A stretch of DNA of 64,000 nucleotides, taken from Roseimicrobium gellanilyticum (GTDB lineage Bacteria > Verrucomicrobiota > Verrucomicrobiia > Verrucomicrobiales > Verrucomicrobiaceae). The DNA is taken from contig NZ_QNRR01000006.1 of the NCBI RefSeq assembly GCF_003315205.1, positions 186,001-250,000 of the forward strand, written 5' to 3'. Shown piece after piece: positions 44,618-55,124 of the stretch; the first letter of the stretch is position 1, and each line of letters begins with the position of its first letter. Under the pieces are notes generated by a model, which did no database searches, was not told the origin of the DNA, and saw only the letters and a list, made by a program, of their open reading frames with translations. The translations under genes were made by a program, and so were the position numbers.

Positions 44618-45096
44618 GACTCTTCCGCCACTGGAAAATGATCCTGGGCCTCATGGCCATCTTCGGTGCCGGCGTGGGCACCGGATGCATCGGCACGGTG
44701 GTGGCCCTCCACCGCATCTTCACCCGTCCCCAGCCTCAGGACATGTGGGTGAATGCCCGGCTCGCGGACATGGAGCGGCGCCTCAAGATCACCCCTGAGC
44801 AGAAGCAGCGCCTCCGTCCCATCGTAGAAAGTGCGGACATGCGCATCCGCGACATTGGCGGAGAATCCTATGAGCGCCTCGTGAATGTCGCGCAGAAGAC
44901 CTCGGAGGACATCGCCCGGGAACTCACCCCGGAGCAGCGCGAGGAATTCGACCGCCTGCGCCCTCACGTGATCTCCATCCTGCGAGATCTGACCCAGCGC
45001 GAAATCACCGTGCGCTCCCACAAGGCAGGCGTACCACCGACCCCCAAGTCCAAACCTACTGGACGACCCGAGCCTGTTTCAAGTCGGCAAAGATAA
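44614..45096 (+). CDS. Periplasmic heavy-metal-sensor-like (CpxP/ZraP-type) protein
   Basis: The protein has 160 residues. The N-terminal hydrophobic segment (MILGLMAIFGAGVGTGCIGTVVAL) anchors or exports it. The body is helical, with two LTPEQ-type turns (RLKITPEQKQRLRPIVE and ARELTPEQREEFDRLRPHV) like CpxP and ZraP. Such proteins sense metals or envelope stress. It overlaps the preceding gene by four bases and thus belongs to the sigma-factor operon. Its 3' end overlaps the convergent PIN-protein gene by 41 bases. Confidence 0.7.
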   Translation: MRLFRHWKMILGLMAIFGAGVGTGCIGTVVALHRIFTRPQPQDMWVNARLADMERRLKITPEQKQRLRPIVESADMRIRDIGGESYERLVNVAQKTSEDIARELTPEQREEFDRLRPHVISILRDLTQREITVRSHKAGVPPTPKSKPTGRPEPVSSRQR

Positions 45097-46123
45097 GACG
45101 GCCGGCGGAGGTGTGCGTGACACCGCTCACCACAATGGCCACCGTGTCCCCGATGAACTGGGACGCATAGTTCACCACAATCATCGCGCCATCCGGCAGA
45201 TAGCCCACGGCCTGGTGCTTCTCCTTGCCTGACTTCACCAGGCTGATGTCCAGTTCATCACCGGCGCCCACTTCTGGCTGGAGAGCTCTGGCGAGGTCAT
45301 TGAGATTCAACACCGTCACATTGCGCACACGGGCGACTTTCCCGAGATTCACATCATTGGTGAGCAGGCGGGCATTCAGTTCATGGGCCAGTGTCACCAG
45401 CAGGGCATCCACCGGGCCAGCTTCAACCGTGCCCGGTGGAGACTCGTGGATGGTGAGCTCGATCCCCTTGGTATCGCGCAGCTTCTGCACTGAATCCAAG
45501 CCCCTCTTTCCTCGCGAGCTCTTCATCGGATCGCGGGAGTCGGCCATACGCTGCAACTCATCGAGTACAAAGCGTGGCACGACCAGGTTGCCCGAGAGGA
45601 ATCCCGTTTCGTACACCTGCGGCACACGCCCATCGATGATTACATTCGTGTCCAGCAGCATGGGCTCGCCTTCGGAGGCATCCCTGCGAAAGCGCACGTA
45701 AGGGATGATGAAGGAAAACTGGTCACGATCACTACGCAGCGCGAGGGTGATTCCGAGGAAACCGAAGATCAGGTACAGGCAGATCTCCACCACACTGCGG
45801 ATGGATTCCGGATCCTCCAAGCTGCGGAACCACGGCAGATCCATGATGCCGATCTTGGTGACAAGCCACGCACAAAAGAGACCCACCAGGAGGCCAAACG
45901 TGCCAAAGGAGAATTCACGGAAGGTGAACTGAGCCAGGAGCGAGTCCACCAGCACGAAGAATCCGCCCACCACCAGGCCAATCAACGTGCCAACCCATAT
46001 CTCTGCATGAAAGCCTGCGGCGATAGCACCGCCAAGGACAACCGCGAGCGTCAGAAAGAGCGCCCGCGCGAGCTTGATGGACCAGGGTACTTGCACGCGC
46101 GAATGTGACGGGGTCACCCGCAA
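45056..46123 (-). CDS. PIN/TRAM-domain membrane protein (YacL-like)
   Basis: The protein has 355 residues. About four membrane helices lie in the first 130 residues (LARALFLTLAVVLGGAIAAG, WVGTLIGLVVGGFFVLVDSLL, FGLLVGLFCAWLV, IRSVVEICLYLIFGFLGITLAL). A PIN nuclease domain follows (EPMLLDTNVIIDGRVPQVYET, with later acidic residues GPVDALLVTLA and LLTNDVNL). A TRAM domain closes the protein (about 300-355). The family is typified by B. subtilis YacL; its RNA targets are unknown. The start codon is TTG at 46121-46123; GTG codons further in are alternatives. Confidence 0.85.
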   Translation of the reverse strand: MRVTPSHSRVQVPWSIKLARALFLTLAVVLGGAIAAGFHAEIWVGTLIGLVVGGFFVLVDSLLAQFTFREFSFGTFGLLVGLFCAWLVTKIGIMDLPWFRSLEDPESIRSVVEICLYLIFGFLGITLALRSDRDQFSFIIPYVRFRRDASEGEPMLLDTNVIIDGRVPQVYETGFLSGNLVVPRFVLDELQRMADSRDPMKSSRGKRGLDSVQKLRDTKGIELTIHESPPGTVEAGPVDALLVTLAHELNARLLTNDVNLGKVARVRNVTVLNLNDLARALQPEVGAGDELDISLVKSGKEKHQAVGYLPDGAMIVVNYASQFIGDTVAIVVSGVTHTSAGRLIFADLKQARVVQ

Positions 46124-46179
46124 GTTTCAAGTAATGAGATGGGGAAACAAGATTCAAATCTCGCCGCGGGTCCACTACT

Positions 46180-47253
46180 TCACCGGCGGAAAAGCCCCGA
46201 GCGCTTCTCAGGCTTCTGGGGTTGGGGCTGCTGTTGTGGCTGGGTCTGGGACGGCTTCACCTGCTGTTCCCCCGCCTTGTCCTTGTACCAGAGAATGCCC
46301 TTCTGCCGGAGATTGCTGATGAGCATCGAGAACTCGTTCTTCAAGGAACGGTCATGAATAAGGGCAGGCAACAACCCCTCCCCCTTGCGCAGATCCGTGC
46401 CCACCTTGCCCAGGGATACCGCAGCCTCATCGATGGACTTGATCGCCTTGTCCGCATTTCCCATCACCGTGTCCGCCTTGCCAGCTGCAGATTCGATTTT
46501 GCCTGAGGCGTTGCCAAGCTTGGTGACGATCGGATCAAACTTCTGGGCTGCCAGCTGCATGGACTTGGCAGCCTCCTTGAACGAGGCCACGGCTTCCTTC
46601 ACGTCCTTGCTGGTCTCCTCGCCCAGCGTCTTTTCGTCCAGACGCTTCAGGACACTGTTGAGGTGGGCAAAGGATTCCTTCAGTTCCTTCATGTTGTCAT
46701 CTCCCAGTGCCTTGCCGTTGATCTTGTCGAGCGACACCCGGAGGTCCTTCACCGCGAGTTTGATTTCAGCGAGCACGTCTTCCGCCTGCTTGCCCAGGTC
46801 CTTGGCAGAATCCTGCAACGCACCAAGGCCGGTGGCGCCCACCACGTTCTCCTTGGGAAGCTCGGTGCCGGGTTCGATGTAGGTCTGCTCCTTGGATCCC
46901 GTCGTCCGGATTTCAATGAAGGAATCTCCCAGAAGGCCCGCCGTACCGATGCCGAACTTGGCGTCCTTGGGAATTTTCACCGAGTCATAGATCTCCAGCG
47001 TGATGAGCACCCCCTTGAAATCCGCATCCAACACGGGCTGACGGGGCACCTTGCCCACTTTGGAACCGCCCAAGCGCACAGGCGTACCGTCGCGAATGCC
47101 TGTCCCATCCGGGAATGGCACCACGATTTCATAAGAGGTCTTGAAAAGCTCCCGGACACTGCCGAACTGGAGCACCAACAGTGCAATCAGCAGCAGGCCG
47201 ATGGTGAGGAACAGCCCCACCAGCAGCTCGGTTTTCTTGTCGCGTTCTTCCAT
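46180..47253 (-). CDS. mlaD: MlaD/MCE-domain lipid transport protein
   Basis: The protein has 357 residues. One N-terminal membrane helix (TELLVGLFLTIGLLLIALLVL) leads to a single MCE domain (YEIVVPFPDGTGIRDGTPVRLGGSKVGKVPR, then GIGTAGLLGDSFIEIRTTG). A long coiled coil follows from about 130 to 320, then a basic Pro/Gln-rich tail. MCE proteins form hexameric periplasmic tunnels for phospholipids. It is the third gene of the mlaE-mlaF-mlaD set, 131 bp after mlaF. Confidence 0.88.
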   Translation of the reverse strand: MEERDKKTELLVGLFLTIGLLLIALLVLQFGSVRELFKTSYEIVVPFPDGTGIRDGTPVRLGGSKVGKVPRQPVLDADFKGVLITLEIYDSVKIPKDAKFGIGTAGLLGDSFIEIRTTGSKEQTYIEPGTELPKENVVGATGLGALQDSAKDLGKQAEDVLAEIKLAVKDLRVSLDKINGKALGDDNMKELKESFAHLNSVLKRLDEKTLGEETSKDVKEAVASFKEAAKSMQLAAQKFDPIVTKLGNASGKIESAAGKADTVMGNADKAIKSIDEAAVSLGKVGTDLRKGEGLLPALIHDRSLKNEFSMLISNLRQKGILWYKDKAGEQQVKPSQTQPQQQPQPQKPEKRSGLFRR

Positions 47254-47384
47254 GTTGTTGGTCCTGAATTGCTAAATGCCGGGCAGGCGATGAGGACAGC
47301 GTGGAGGAAGCGTGCCCGAGGGGGAGACAACGGGCAAGAGCTTCTGCTGAATCGGCAAAACCGAATTCTGTAATGTACCCCAGT

Positions 47385-48149
47385 TCATCCCTCGATGTCC
47401 GATTTTCCCTCGATGAAATCCTGCACGTCCTGCGCCGGGCAGTGTCGGAGTTCGTCCGGCGTCCCCAGGAAGTGAATCACCCCGCCCTTCAGCATCGCCA
47501 CCCGGTTGGAGATCTTGAAAACACTCTTCATGTCGTGCGTCACGACAATGGCCGTCATGTGATAGCGCTTCTGCAGGCGCATGATCATCTGGTCGATCAC
47601 ATCCGAGACGATTGGGTCCAGGCCTGAAGTGGGCTCATCATAAAGCACGCACGCCGGGCGCGAGATGATGGCCCGTGCAATGCCGGCGCGCTTGCGCATG
47701 CCCCCGGAGAGATTGACCGGCATCTTCTGCTTGTGGTTGGCCAGCTCGACCACATCAAGCGCCTCGTGCACGCGGTCTGTGATTTCCTTCTGGTCCTTCA
47801 CACCCGCCTCATGCAGGGGGAAAGCCACATTCTGCTCCAGCGTGAGGCTGTCGAAGAGAGCCGCGTTCTGAAAGAGGATGCCAATCTGCTTGCGCAACGG
47901 AGCGAGTTGGCGTTCGCGCAGGCCGGTGAGGCTGGTACCATCGATCTTGATGGTACCCTCGTCCGGCTTCATGAGGCCGATGAGGTGCTTCAACAGCACG
48001 CTCTTGCCCTCGCCGCTGGGACCGATGAGCACCAGCGTCTCCCCGCGATAGACATCGAGGTTCACGCCACGAAGAATCTCCTGCTTGCCTATTTTTTTCT
48101 TAAGGCCTCGGACTTCGATGAAGGGCTTGGAATCGGGGGAAAGTGCCAT
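47385..48149 (-). CDS. mlaF: ABC transporter ATP-binding protein, MlaF-type
   Basis: The protein has 254 residues: Walker A IGPSGEGKSVLLKHLIG, signature NLSGGMRKRAGIARA, Walker B CVLYDEPTSGLDP and switch His in VVTHDM. It drives phospholipid movement with the MlaE permease encoded 13 bp upstream. The only oddity is the mlaF-mlaD gap of 131 bp, which may hold a second promoter. Confidence 0.93.
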   Translation of the reverse strand: MALSPDSKPFIEVRGLKKKIGKQEILRGVNLDVYRGETLVLIGPSGEGKSVLLKHLIGLMKPDEGTIKIDGTSLTGLRERQLAPLRKQIGILFQNAALFDSLTLEQNVAFPLHEAGVKDQKEITDRVHEALDVVELANHKQKMPVNLSGGMRKRAGIARAIISRPACVLYDEPTSGLDPIVSDVIDQMIMRLQKRYHMTAIVVTHDMKSVFKISNRVAMLKGGVIHFLGTPDELRHCPAQDVQDFIEGKSDIEG

Positions 48150-48162
48150 GGAGACAGACCAG

Positions 48163-48957
48163 CTACATCGGCGTGCCGAGCGGGAAGAAATAGTTCAGCA
48201 GGATGCTCATGAAAAAATTCACGATGAGAAGCGCCAGGGAAGAGAACACCACAGCGCTCGTCGTTCCCTTGCCCACTCCCACCGCGCCATTCTCCGCCAT
48301 CAGCCCTTGGTGACAGGAAATGATGGTGATGAGAATCCCAAAGATGAAGCCCTTGATCATGCCGCAGCTCACATCCTCCATATTCGTGTGCTCCGTGATG
48401 TGGGTGATGAACCACGCATGCGGCACCGCAAAGCCCATGACCGTGACCAGATAGGAAGCGACCAGGCCGAACACGATGCACTCCGCGATGAGCAGCGGCA
48501 TGGAGACCATCATGGCAATAAATCGCGGCAGCACGAGATAGTCCACCGGATGCACCGCCATGGCGCGCAGCGCGTCGATTTGCTCAGTCACCTTCATCGT
48601 TCCGATCTCCGCCGCCATCGCGGCTCCCACGCGCCCGGTCACCATGAGTCCCGCCAGCACAGGCCCCAGTTCGCGGCACATCGCGATGGAAACAATGCCG
48701 CCCACCCCGGACTCCACTCCGAAGTCCTTGAATTTGAAGTATGTCTGAGCCGTGAAGACTGCCCCCGTGAACGCTCCGGTCACCACCACCACCACCTGAG
48801 AACCGAAGCCAATGGACACAATCTGCTGCGCCACCAGTTTCATCCGCCACACACCCGTGCGCACGGCGCCGCCAAGGTCCATCAGCAGAGCCATCAGTTG
48901 ACCCATGTAGGTCAGGAAATTCAAGAAGGCGCGGCCTGGCAATCGAAGGGCTTCCAT
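48163..48957 (-). CDS. mlaE: MlaE-family ABC permease
   Basis: The protein has 264 residues from the ATG at 48957 (274 from 48987). About five membrane helices match the MlaE fold; the signature is GQVVVVVTGAFTGAVFTAQTYFKFKDFG, followed by ELGPVLAGLMVTGRVGAAMAAEIGTMKVTEQIDALRAMAVHP. It is the first gene of the lipid-transport unit. No mlaB, mlaC or mlaA is seen, so other components must be elsewhere or absent. Confidence 0.92.
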   Translation of the reverse strand: MEALRLPGRAFLNFLTYMGQLMALLMDLGGAVRTGVWRMKLVAQQIVSIGFGSQVVVVVTGAFTGAVFTAQTYFKFKDFGVESGVGGIVSIAMCRELGPVLAGLMVTGRVGAAMAAEIGTMKVTEQIDALRAMAVHPVDYLVLPRFIAMMVSMPLLIAECIVFGLVASYLVTVMGFAVPHAWFITHITEHTNMEDVSCGMIKGFIFGILITIISCHQGLMAENGAVGVGKGTTSAVVFSSLALLIVNFFMSILLNYFFPLGTPM

Positions 48958-49026
48958 CGGGATCGGGCTACTCTTTACGTTTGGCATCATGCATCGGACG
49001 GCGGGCAAAGCAAATGCAGGGACGCC

Positions 49027-49740
49027 TCAACCTCGGGCATTTCCCAGGAGTTCCTCCACGAGTGCAGGAACTTTTTTCCCCGCCTTGCCGACAAGGTGTT
49101 CTTGGAACGCATCGGACATCGCCGTCACGTCCATGTTCACTTCTATGGTACGCGCTCCCGCGAATTTGGCGACCTGCACGAAGCCCGCCGCCGGGTAGAC
49201 GTGACCCGATGTGCCGACGGCTATGAAGATATCCACCTCATTCAGCACGGACTGAATCTCCTCCATGCGCATCGGCACCTCTCCAAACCACACAATGTGT
49301 GGACGCATCCACCCGGTGCGACGGCAAGCGCCGCACTGCAGAGTCTCATTCAGATCCAGGCCCCAAGAAATCACGTCATCGCAATGTGCGCAGCGGGCCT
49401 TGAGAAGTTCACCGTGCATGTGAATCACCTCCCGGCTGCCACCGCGCTCATGGAGGTCATCCACATTCTGGGTAATCAGGGTGACTCGCCCGGGATACTC
49501 CCTCTGAAGCTTGGCCAGCGCGACATGGGCCGGGTTCGGCTCCACTGTGGCCAAGGCTGCACGGCGGAGGTTGTAAAAGCGATGCACAAGTGCCCGGTTG
49601 CGCCCAAAGGCCTCCAGCGTGGCGACCTCCTCGATGCGGTGATTCTCCCACAGACCGTTGGCATCACGGAAAGTCGGCACCCCGGATTCCGCAGAAATGC
49701 CGGCTCCAGTGAGGATGACGATGTGGGGAGCAGTGGACAT
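49027..49740 (-). CDS. cobB: Sirtuin NAD-dependent protein deacylase
   Basis: The protein has 237 residues. The Rossmann motif VILTGAGISAESGVPTFRDANGLW, TQNVDDLHERGG and the catalytic His in VIHMHGEL are present, with a zinc ribbon (ARCAHCD and LQCGACR). Tyr56 and Arg59 in FYNLRR give the Y-x-x-R pair that binds succinyl and malonyl lysine, so removal of acidic acyl groups is likely, as for CobB and SIRT5. The ATG at 49740 starts the fold; the upstream frame is not protein-like. Confidence 0.93.
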   Translation of the reverse strand: MSTAPHIVILTGAGISAESGVPTFRDANGLWENHRIEEVATLEAFGRNRALVHRFYNLRRAALATVEPNPAHVALAKLQREYPGRVTLITQNVDDLHERGGSREVIHMHGELLKARCAHCDDVISWGLDLNETLQCGACRRTGWMRPHIVWFGEVPMRMEEIQSVLNEVDIFIAVGTSGHVYPAAGFVQVAKFAGARTIEVNMDVTAMSDAFQEHLVGKAGKKVPALVEELLGNARG

Positions 49741-49834
49741 GGAAAACTGGTTCTGTACGGGCATTGCCGGGGGTAGGCAATGGCGAGGTCTGTGACATTG
49801 CTTCTCTTCAGGCCGTGTGGCATAGTGCCTCGTA

Positions 49835-50089
49835 ATGGTGGCAATTTCCATCCACGAGCTTCACGAGCACACGGACCTTTGGGTCCGGAAAGCAGCCGCC
49901 CGTGAGGATGTCTTGATCACGGACAATGGCCACGCGGTCGCCAAAATTGTACCCATCCCCCCCGAGCCGAATACCTCGAACCCTTTCCTAACAAGAAAGG
50001 TTTTACCCGGATTTGCTGACCTACAGGCCAGCCTTTCGGGAGGCACCGACAGCAGCAAAGCAGTTTCGGAAATGCGCGATGAGCGATGA
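49835..50089 (+). CDS. Phd/YefM-type antitoxin
   Basis: The protein has 84 residues. The N-terminal DNA-binding dimer fold is AISIHELHEHTDLWVRKAAAREDVLITDNGHAVAKIVPI, typical of Phd/YefM. The C-terminal tail (FADLQASLSGGTDSSKAVSEMRDER) is the toxin-binding part. The gene overlaps the PIN toxin start by four bases (ATGA). It should repress its own promoter and neutralise the PIN toxin. Confidence 0.85.
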   Translation: MVAISIHELHEHTDLWVRKAAAREDVLITDNGHAVAKIVPIPPEPNTSNPFLTRKVLPGFADLQASLSGGTDSSKAVSEMRDER

Positions 50090-50515
50090 TCTACTTCGAT
50101 TCTTGCTACATCGCCAAATTCTATCTGGCAGAACCTGATAGCCCAAAGGTGATCAGCTTTGCCCGGCAACATCCAAATATCGCATGCCTGCTGTTGGGCA
50201 AAGCAGAAGTGCTTGCGGTGTTTCACCGCAAGTATCGAGAGAATGTAGTGGATGCGAAGGGATTTGCCTTGTTGTGCGATCAGTTTTGAGCTCGATTCTG
50301 CCCAGGGTCTCTGGCAATGGCAGCCGGTGGATGAAGCCCTGCTAACCACCGCCGCGAAGCGCATGCGCACCCTTTCGTCCAACCTATTTCTACGGTCCGC
50401 AGACGCTCTCCATTTGACATGCGCTGCAGAGAAAGGCTTTCTCGCCATTCACACCAGCGACCGTCACATGCTTGCTGCGGCACCTGCCTTCGGCCTGCTA
50501 GGTGTGACCCTGTAG
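50086..50515 (+). pseudogene. VapC-like PIN toxin with a +1 frameshift (disrupted or recoded)
   Basis: Two frames together encode a 142-residue PIN-domain toxin. The first 67 residues (MIYFDSCYIAKFYLAEPD...LLCDQF) carry Asp5 and Glu41 and end at TGA 50287-50289. Reading resumes in the +1 frame at 50288 and gives ELDSAQGLWQWQ, then Asp106 (SADALHL) and Asp125 (HTSDRHML). All four acidic PIN residues are therefore retained, two on each side. The junction is CAG TTT TGA G, where a Phe tRNA can slip one base within TTTT. This is either a recent one-base loss or gain, a sequencing error, or programmed +1 frameshifting. The pair overlaps the antitoxin by four bases. Confidence 0.75.
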
Positions 50516-50578
50516 CATCTCAAAACGTCGCCCTTCTGTGGCAATGCGCTACCCGCTACAAACCACCAGGCCGCAATC

Positions 50579-50809
50579 ATGAGCTACGACGAGTTCAAAG
50601 GAGCCATCCACCAGCGCCTGAAACTGAGCCGCCATGGAGCCACCTGGGTGGAGCTACGGGATTCTCTGGCGCTGCCCTATGACCGTCCTTGCCCCGAATG
50701 GACTCGCAGGCTGGAGGAAGAGATTGGACTGGTGCGCCGTAAGGGCTCCGGACGGGCTCTTGTCTGGTGCCTACAATCGAGCGCCCCTCCCCGAGCCCGG
50801 CAATCGTAG
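50579..50809 (+). CDS. Small hypothetical, possible winged-helix protein
   Basis: The protein has 76 residues (MSYDEFKGAIHQRLKLSRHGATWVELRDSLALPYDRPCPEWTRRLEEEIGLVRRKGSGRALVWCL). The alternation of short helices with a final beta hairpin (LVRRKGSGRALVW) resembles a small winged helix, and the Cys-Pro-Glu-Trp turn is distinctive. Similar short proteins are common in Planctomycetes and Bacteroidetes, but I cannot name a family. The stop region runs into the aconitase leader. Confidence 0.55.
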   Translation: MSYDEFKGAIHQRLKLSRHGATWVELRDSLALPYDRPCPEWTRRLEEEIGLVRRKGSGRALVWCLQSSAPPRARQS

Positions 50810-50935
50810 CCTTTATAGGTCTGCCCATTCACCACAGGCGGCCCGGCCGGGGAGCTGGCGTTGCAATGTTCCGCGCCCGCCCTTGCCTCGGCCCGGCTTC
50901 TGCTTACAGTGCTGACCCTCACCTGCTTCATTTCC

Positions 50936-53635
<2,700 letters not shown>

Positions 53636-53665
53636 GCGATACAAACGCGTTCAATGAATCACGAG

Positions 53666-53694
53666 ACGCCCGGTCAGAAATGGCCGGGCGTTTT
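53666..53694 (+). terminator. Intrinsic terminator of acnA
   Basis: ACGCCCGG/CCGGGCGT with a ten-base loop is followed by TTTT. The right arm ends three bases before the convergent lyase-like gene stop. Confidence 0.82.
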
Positions 53695-54521
53695 CATTTC
53701 GACTCGACTTTGATACCGGTGAAATCCGCCCAGCACGCCTTCTTCGGCGCCCATGTGGCATCGCCTCCACCGTGGAAGGTTTCGAAGTAGAGGGAGTCCA
53801 CGCCGAAGGTGTCCACGGTGCGCCATTCCATGTCGGTGCGCTCGACCATGAGCTTTTCTGTTTGGTCACTTAGGGCGATCCACACACGGAGAGTACCGTC
53901 GCGCTTGCCGATGGTGTTCATGGTTACGGCAAGCCGCACATGAATGGGCGTGTCCGTGGGAAAGCGGAAGTCTTCAGGGAAGGGAAAGCTGTGGCCGTAG
54001 TTTTCAGGCTGGTTCTTGTGATAGATGTAGGCTTCACCACGACCATCACGACGCCACATGAGGCGGGCGGAGAAGCCGTTGGTGCCGGTGGCAGGACGTC
54101 CGCCGCTGACATTGTCAGGACCACCACACAGGCCAGGGAGTTTGCCGCCCTTCACCCAGTCGAAGTCCTTGCTGAAGCGCACCGTGTAGCGCAGCTCGGC
54201 GCTCTGATGCGTGCCGATGGGCCAGCGCCAACCCGCGCCACCATTCTCGGGACCGATCTGGCCGGGGGCGTACGCGATACGCAGGCTCTTCGCACCATCA
54301 CGCTCCACAACAGAAACGCGGCCATCCTTGATTCCACCTTCAAAGGCGCAGCCTGGCCAGTCCTTCTTCCATTGGGGAATGGTGTAGATGCCGGAAGCAC
54401 CCTGAAGAATCACCGCTTTTAAAGTGGGCTCAGCAGCATCGGCGGGTGTCATTTCGAAGTGACAGAGTGCCAGGGCGATACACAGCAAGTGTGAGGCGAA
54501 CGTCTTCAACAGCTTCATCAT
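53694..54521 (-). CDS. Secreted polysaccharide lyase family 14-like protein
   Basis: The protein has 275 residues (274 from the second ATG) with a signal peptide (LLKTFASHLLCIALALCHFEM...ADA). The beta-jelly-roll hallmarks of PL14 are visible: ELRYTVRFSKDFDWVKGGKLPGLCGG, GTNGFSARLMWRRDGRGEAYIYHKNQPENYG and GTLRVWIALSDQ. These enzymes cut alginate or other uronic-acid polymers by beta-elimination. The exact substrate is unknown and the catalytic Tyr/Lys pair cannot be pinned without alignment. It overlaps acnA's terminator by three bases. Confidence 0.78.
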   Translation of the reverse strand: MMKLLKTFASHLLCIALALCHFEMTPADAAEPTLKAVILQGASGIYTIPQWKKDWPGCAFEGGIKDGRVSVVERDGAKSLRIAYAPGQIGPENGGAGWRWPIGTHQSAELRYTVRFSKDFDWVKGGKLPGLCGGPDNVSGGRPATGTNGFSARLMWRRDGRGEAYIYHKNQPENYGHSFPFPEDFRFPTDTPIHVRLAVTMNTIGKRDGTLRVWIALSDQTEKLMVERTDMEWRTVDTFGVDSLYFETFHGGGDATWAPKKACWADFTGIKVESK

Positions 54522-54621
54522 TCCGAGCAGAAGTCCTCAGGCAATACCTTTATGGTTGCACTTTGTGACACGTTTCAGACAATAGGAGCATCGCACGCAA
54601 GACATCCCTGCCTGACCGGCC

Positions 54622-54939
54622 ATGCACCTCGCCGATCAAGATCCGCTAGATCCCAATCCGGATGAACCGGTGAAGATTCCGATCACGGACACGCTGGATC
54701 TGCACACCTTCCGCCCGAATGAAATCGGCGACCTGCTGCCGGACTATTTTGCGGAGTGCATCCGCCACGGCATCCTCGCCGTGCGCGTGGTGCATGGGAA
54801 AGGCACGGGAACCTTGCGTACAGGAGTGCATCACCTGCTGAACAAGCTGCCCGAAGTCGAGTCATGGCAGTGGCCTGCAGGTGAACAAAGCGGTGGCTGG
54901 GGCGCAACGTGGGTGTACCTCAGGCCGGATGCGGCGTGA
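54622..54939 (+). CDS. Smr-domain protein
   Basis: The protein has 105 residues. The Smr core is present: LDLHTFRPNEIGDLLPDYFAECIRHGILAVRVVHGKGTGTLRTGVHHLLNK, with the LDLH and the HGKGTG loop that mark nicking or RNA-binding Smr domains of MutS2 relatives. It is free-standing. The flexible acidic start (MHLADQDPLDPNPDEPVKIP) is unusual but short. A long foldback element follows 20 bp after the stop. Confidence 0.85.
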   Translation: MHLADQDPLDPNPDEPVKIPITDTLDLHTFRPNEIGDLLPDYFAECIRHGILAVRVVHGKGTGTLRTGVHHLLNKLPEVESWQWPAGEQSGGWGATWVYLRPDAA

Positions 54940-54959
54940 GGCGAACGGAGGGGCTGTTT

Positions 54960-55102
54960 CGCAGGGAGCGGCACTAGCCTTAGTGCCGGTGGTAGGCAAA
55001 TGGGGGTGCGGAGCCTCTCTTTGGATGCTCGAGAGAGGCTTCTTCGCGATTCGTCACTACCACGCCACATATGACGGCACTAGGCTAGTGCCGCTCCCTG
55101 CG
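54960..55102. repeat. Long foldback element with nested palindromic ends
   Basis: The 143 bp element has 27-28 bp inverted ends (54960-54987 with 55076-55102, one extra base in the left arm). Each end contains its own palindrome GGCACTAGCCTAGTGCC (with an extra T on the left). Inside, GTGGTAG pairs with CTACCAC, and GCCTCTCT (55013-55020) pairs with AGAGAGGC (55032-55039). The whole element can form one long hairpin or two cloverleaf-like ends. It carries no gene and resembles a MITE or REP-type mobile sequence. Confidence 0.85.
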
Positions 55103-55124
55103 AACCACTTCGTTTGCCGCTGAC

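Noticed and set aside
45056-46123. PIN protein as part of a VapBC toxin-antitoxin pair
   Set aside because: It carries membrane helices and a TRAM domain like YacL and has no antitoxin neighbour.
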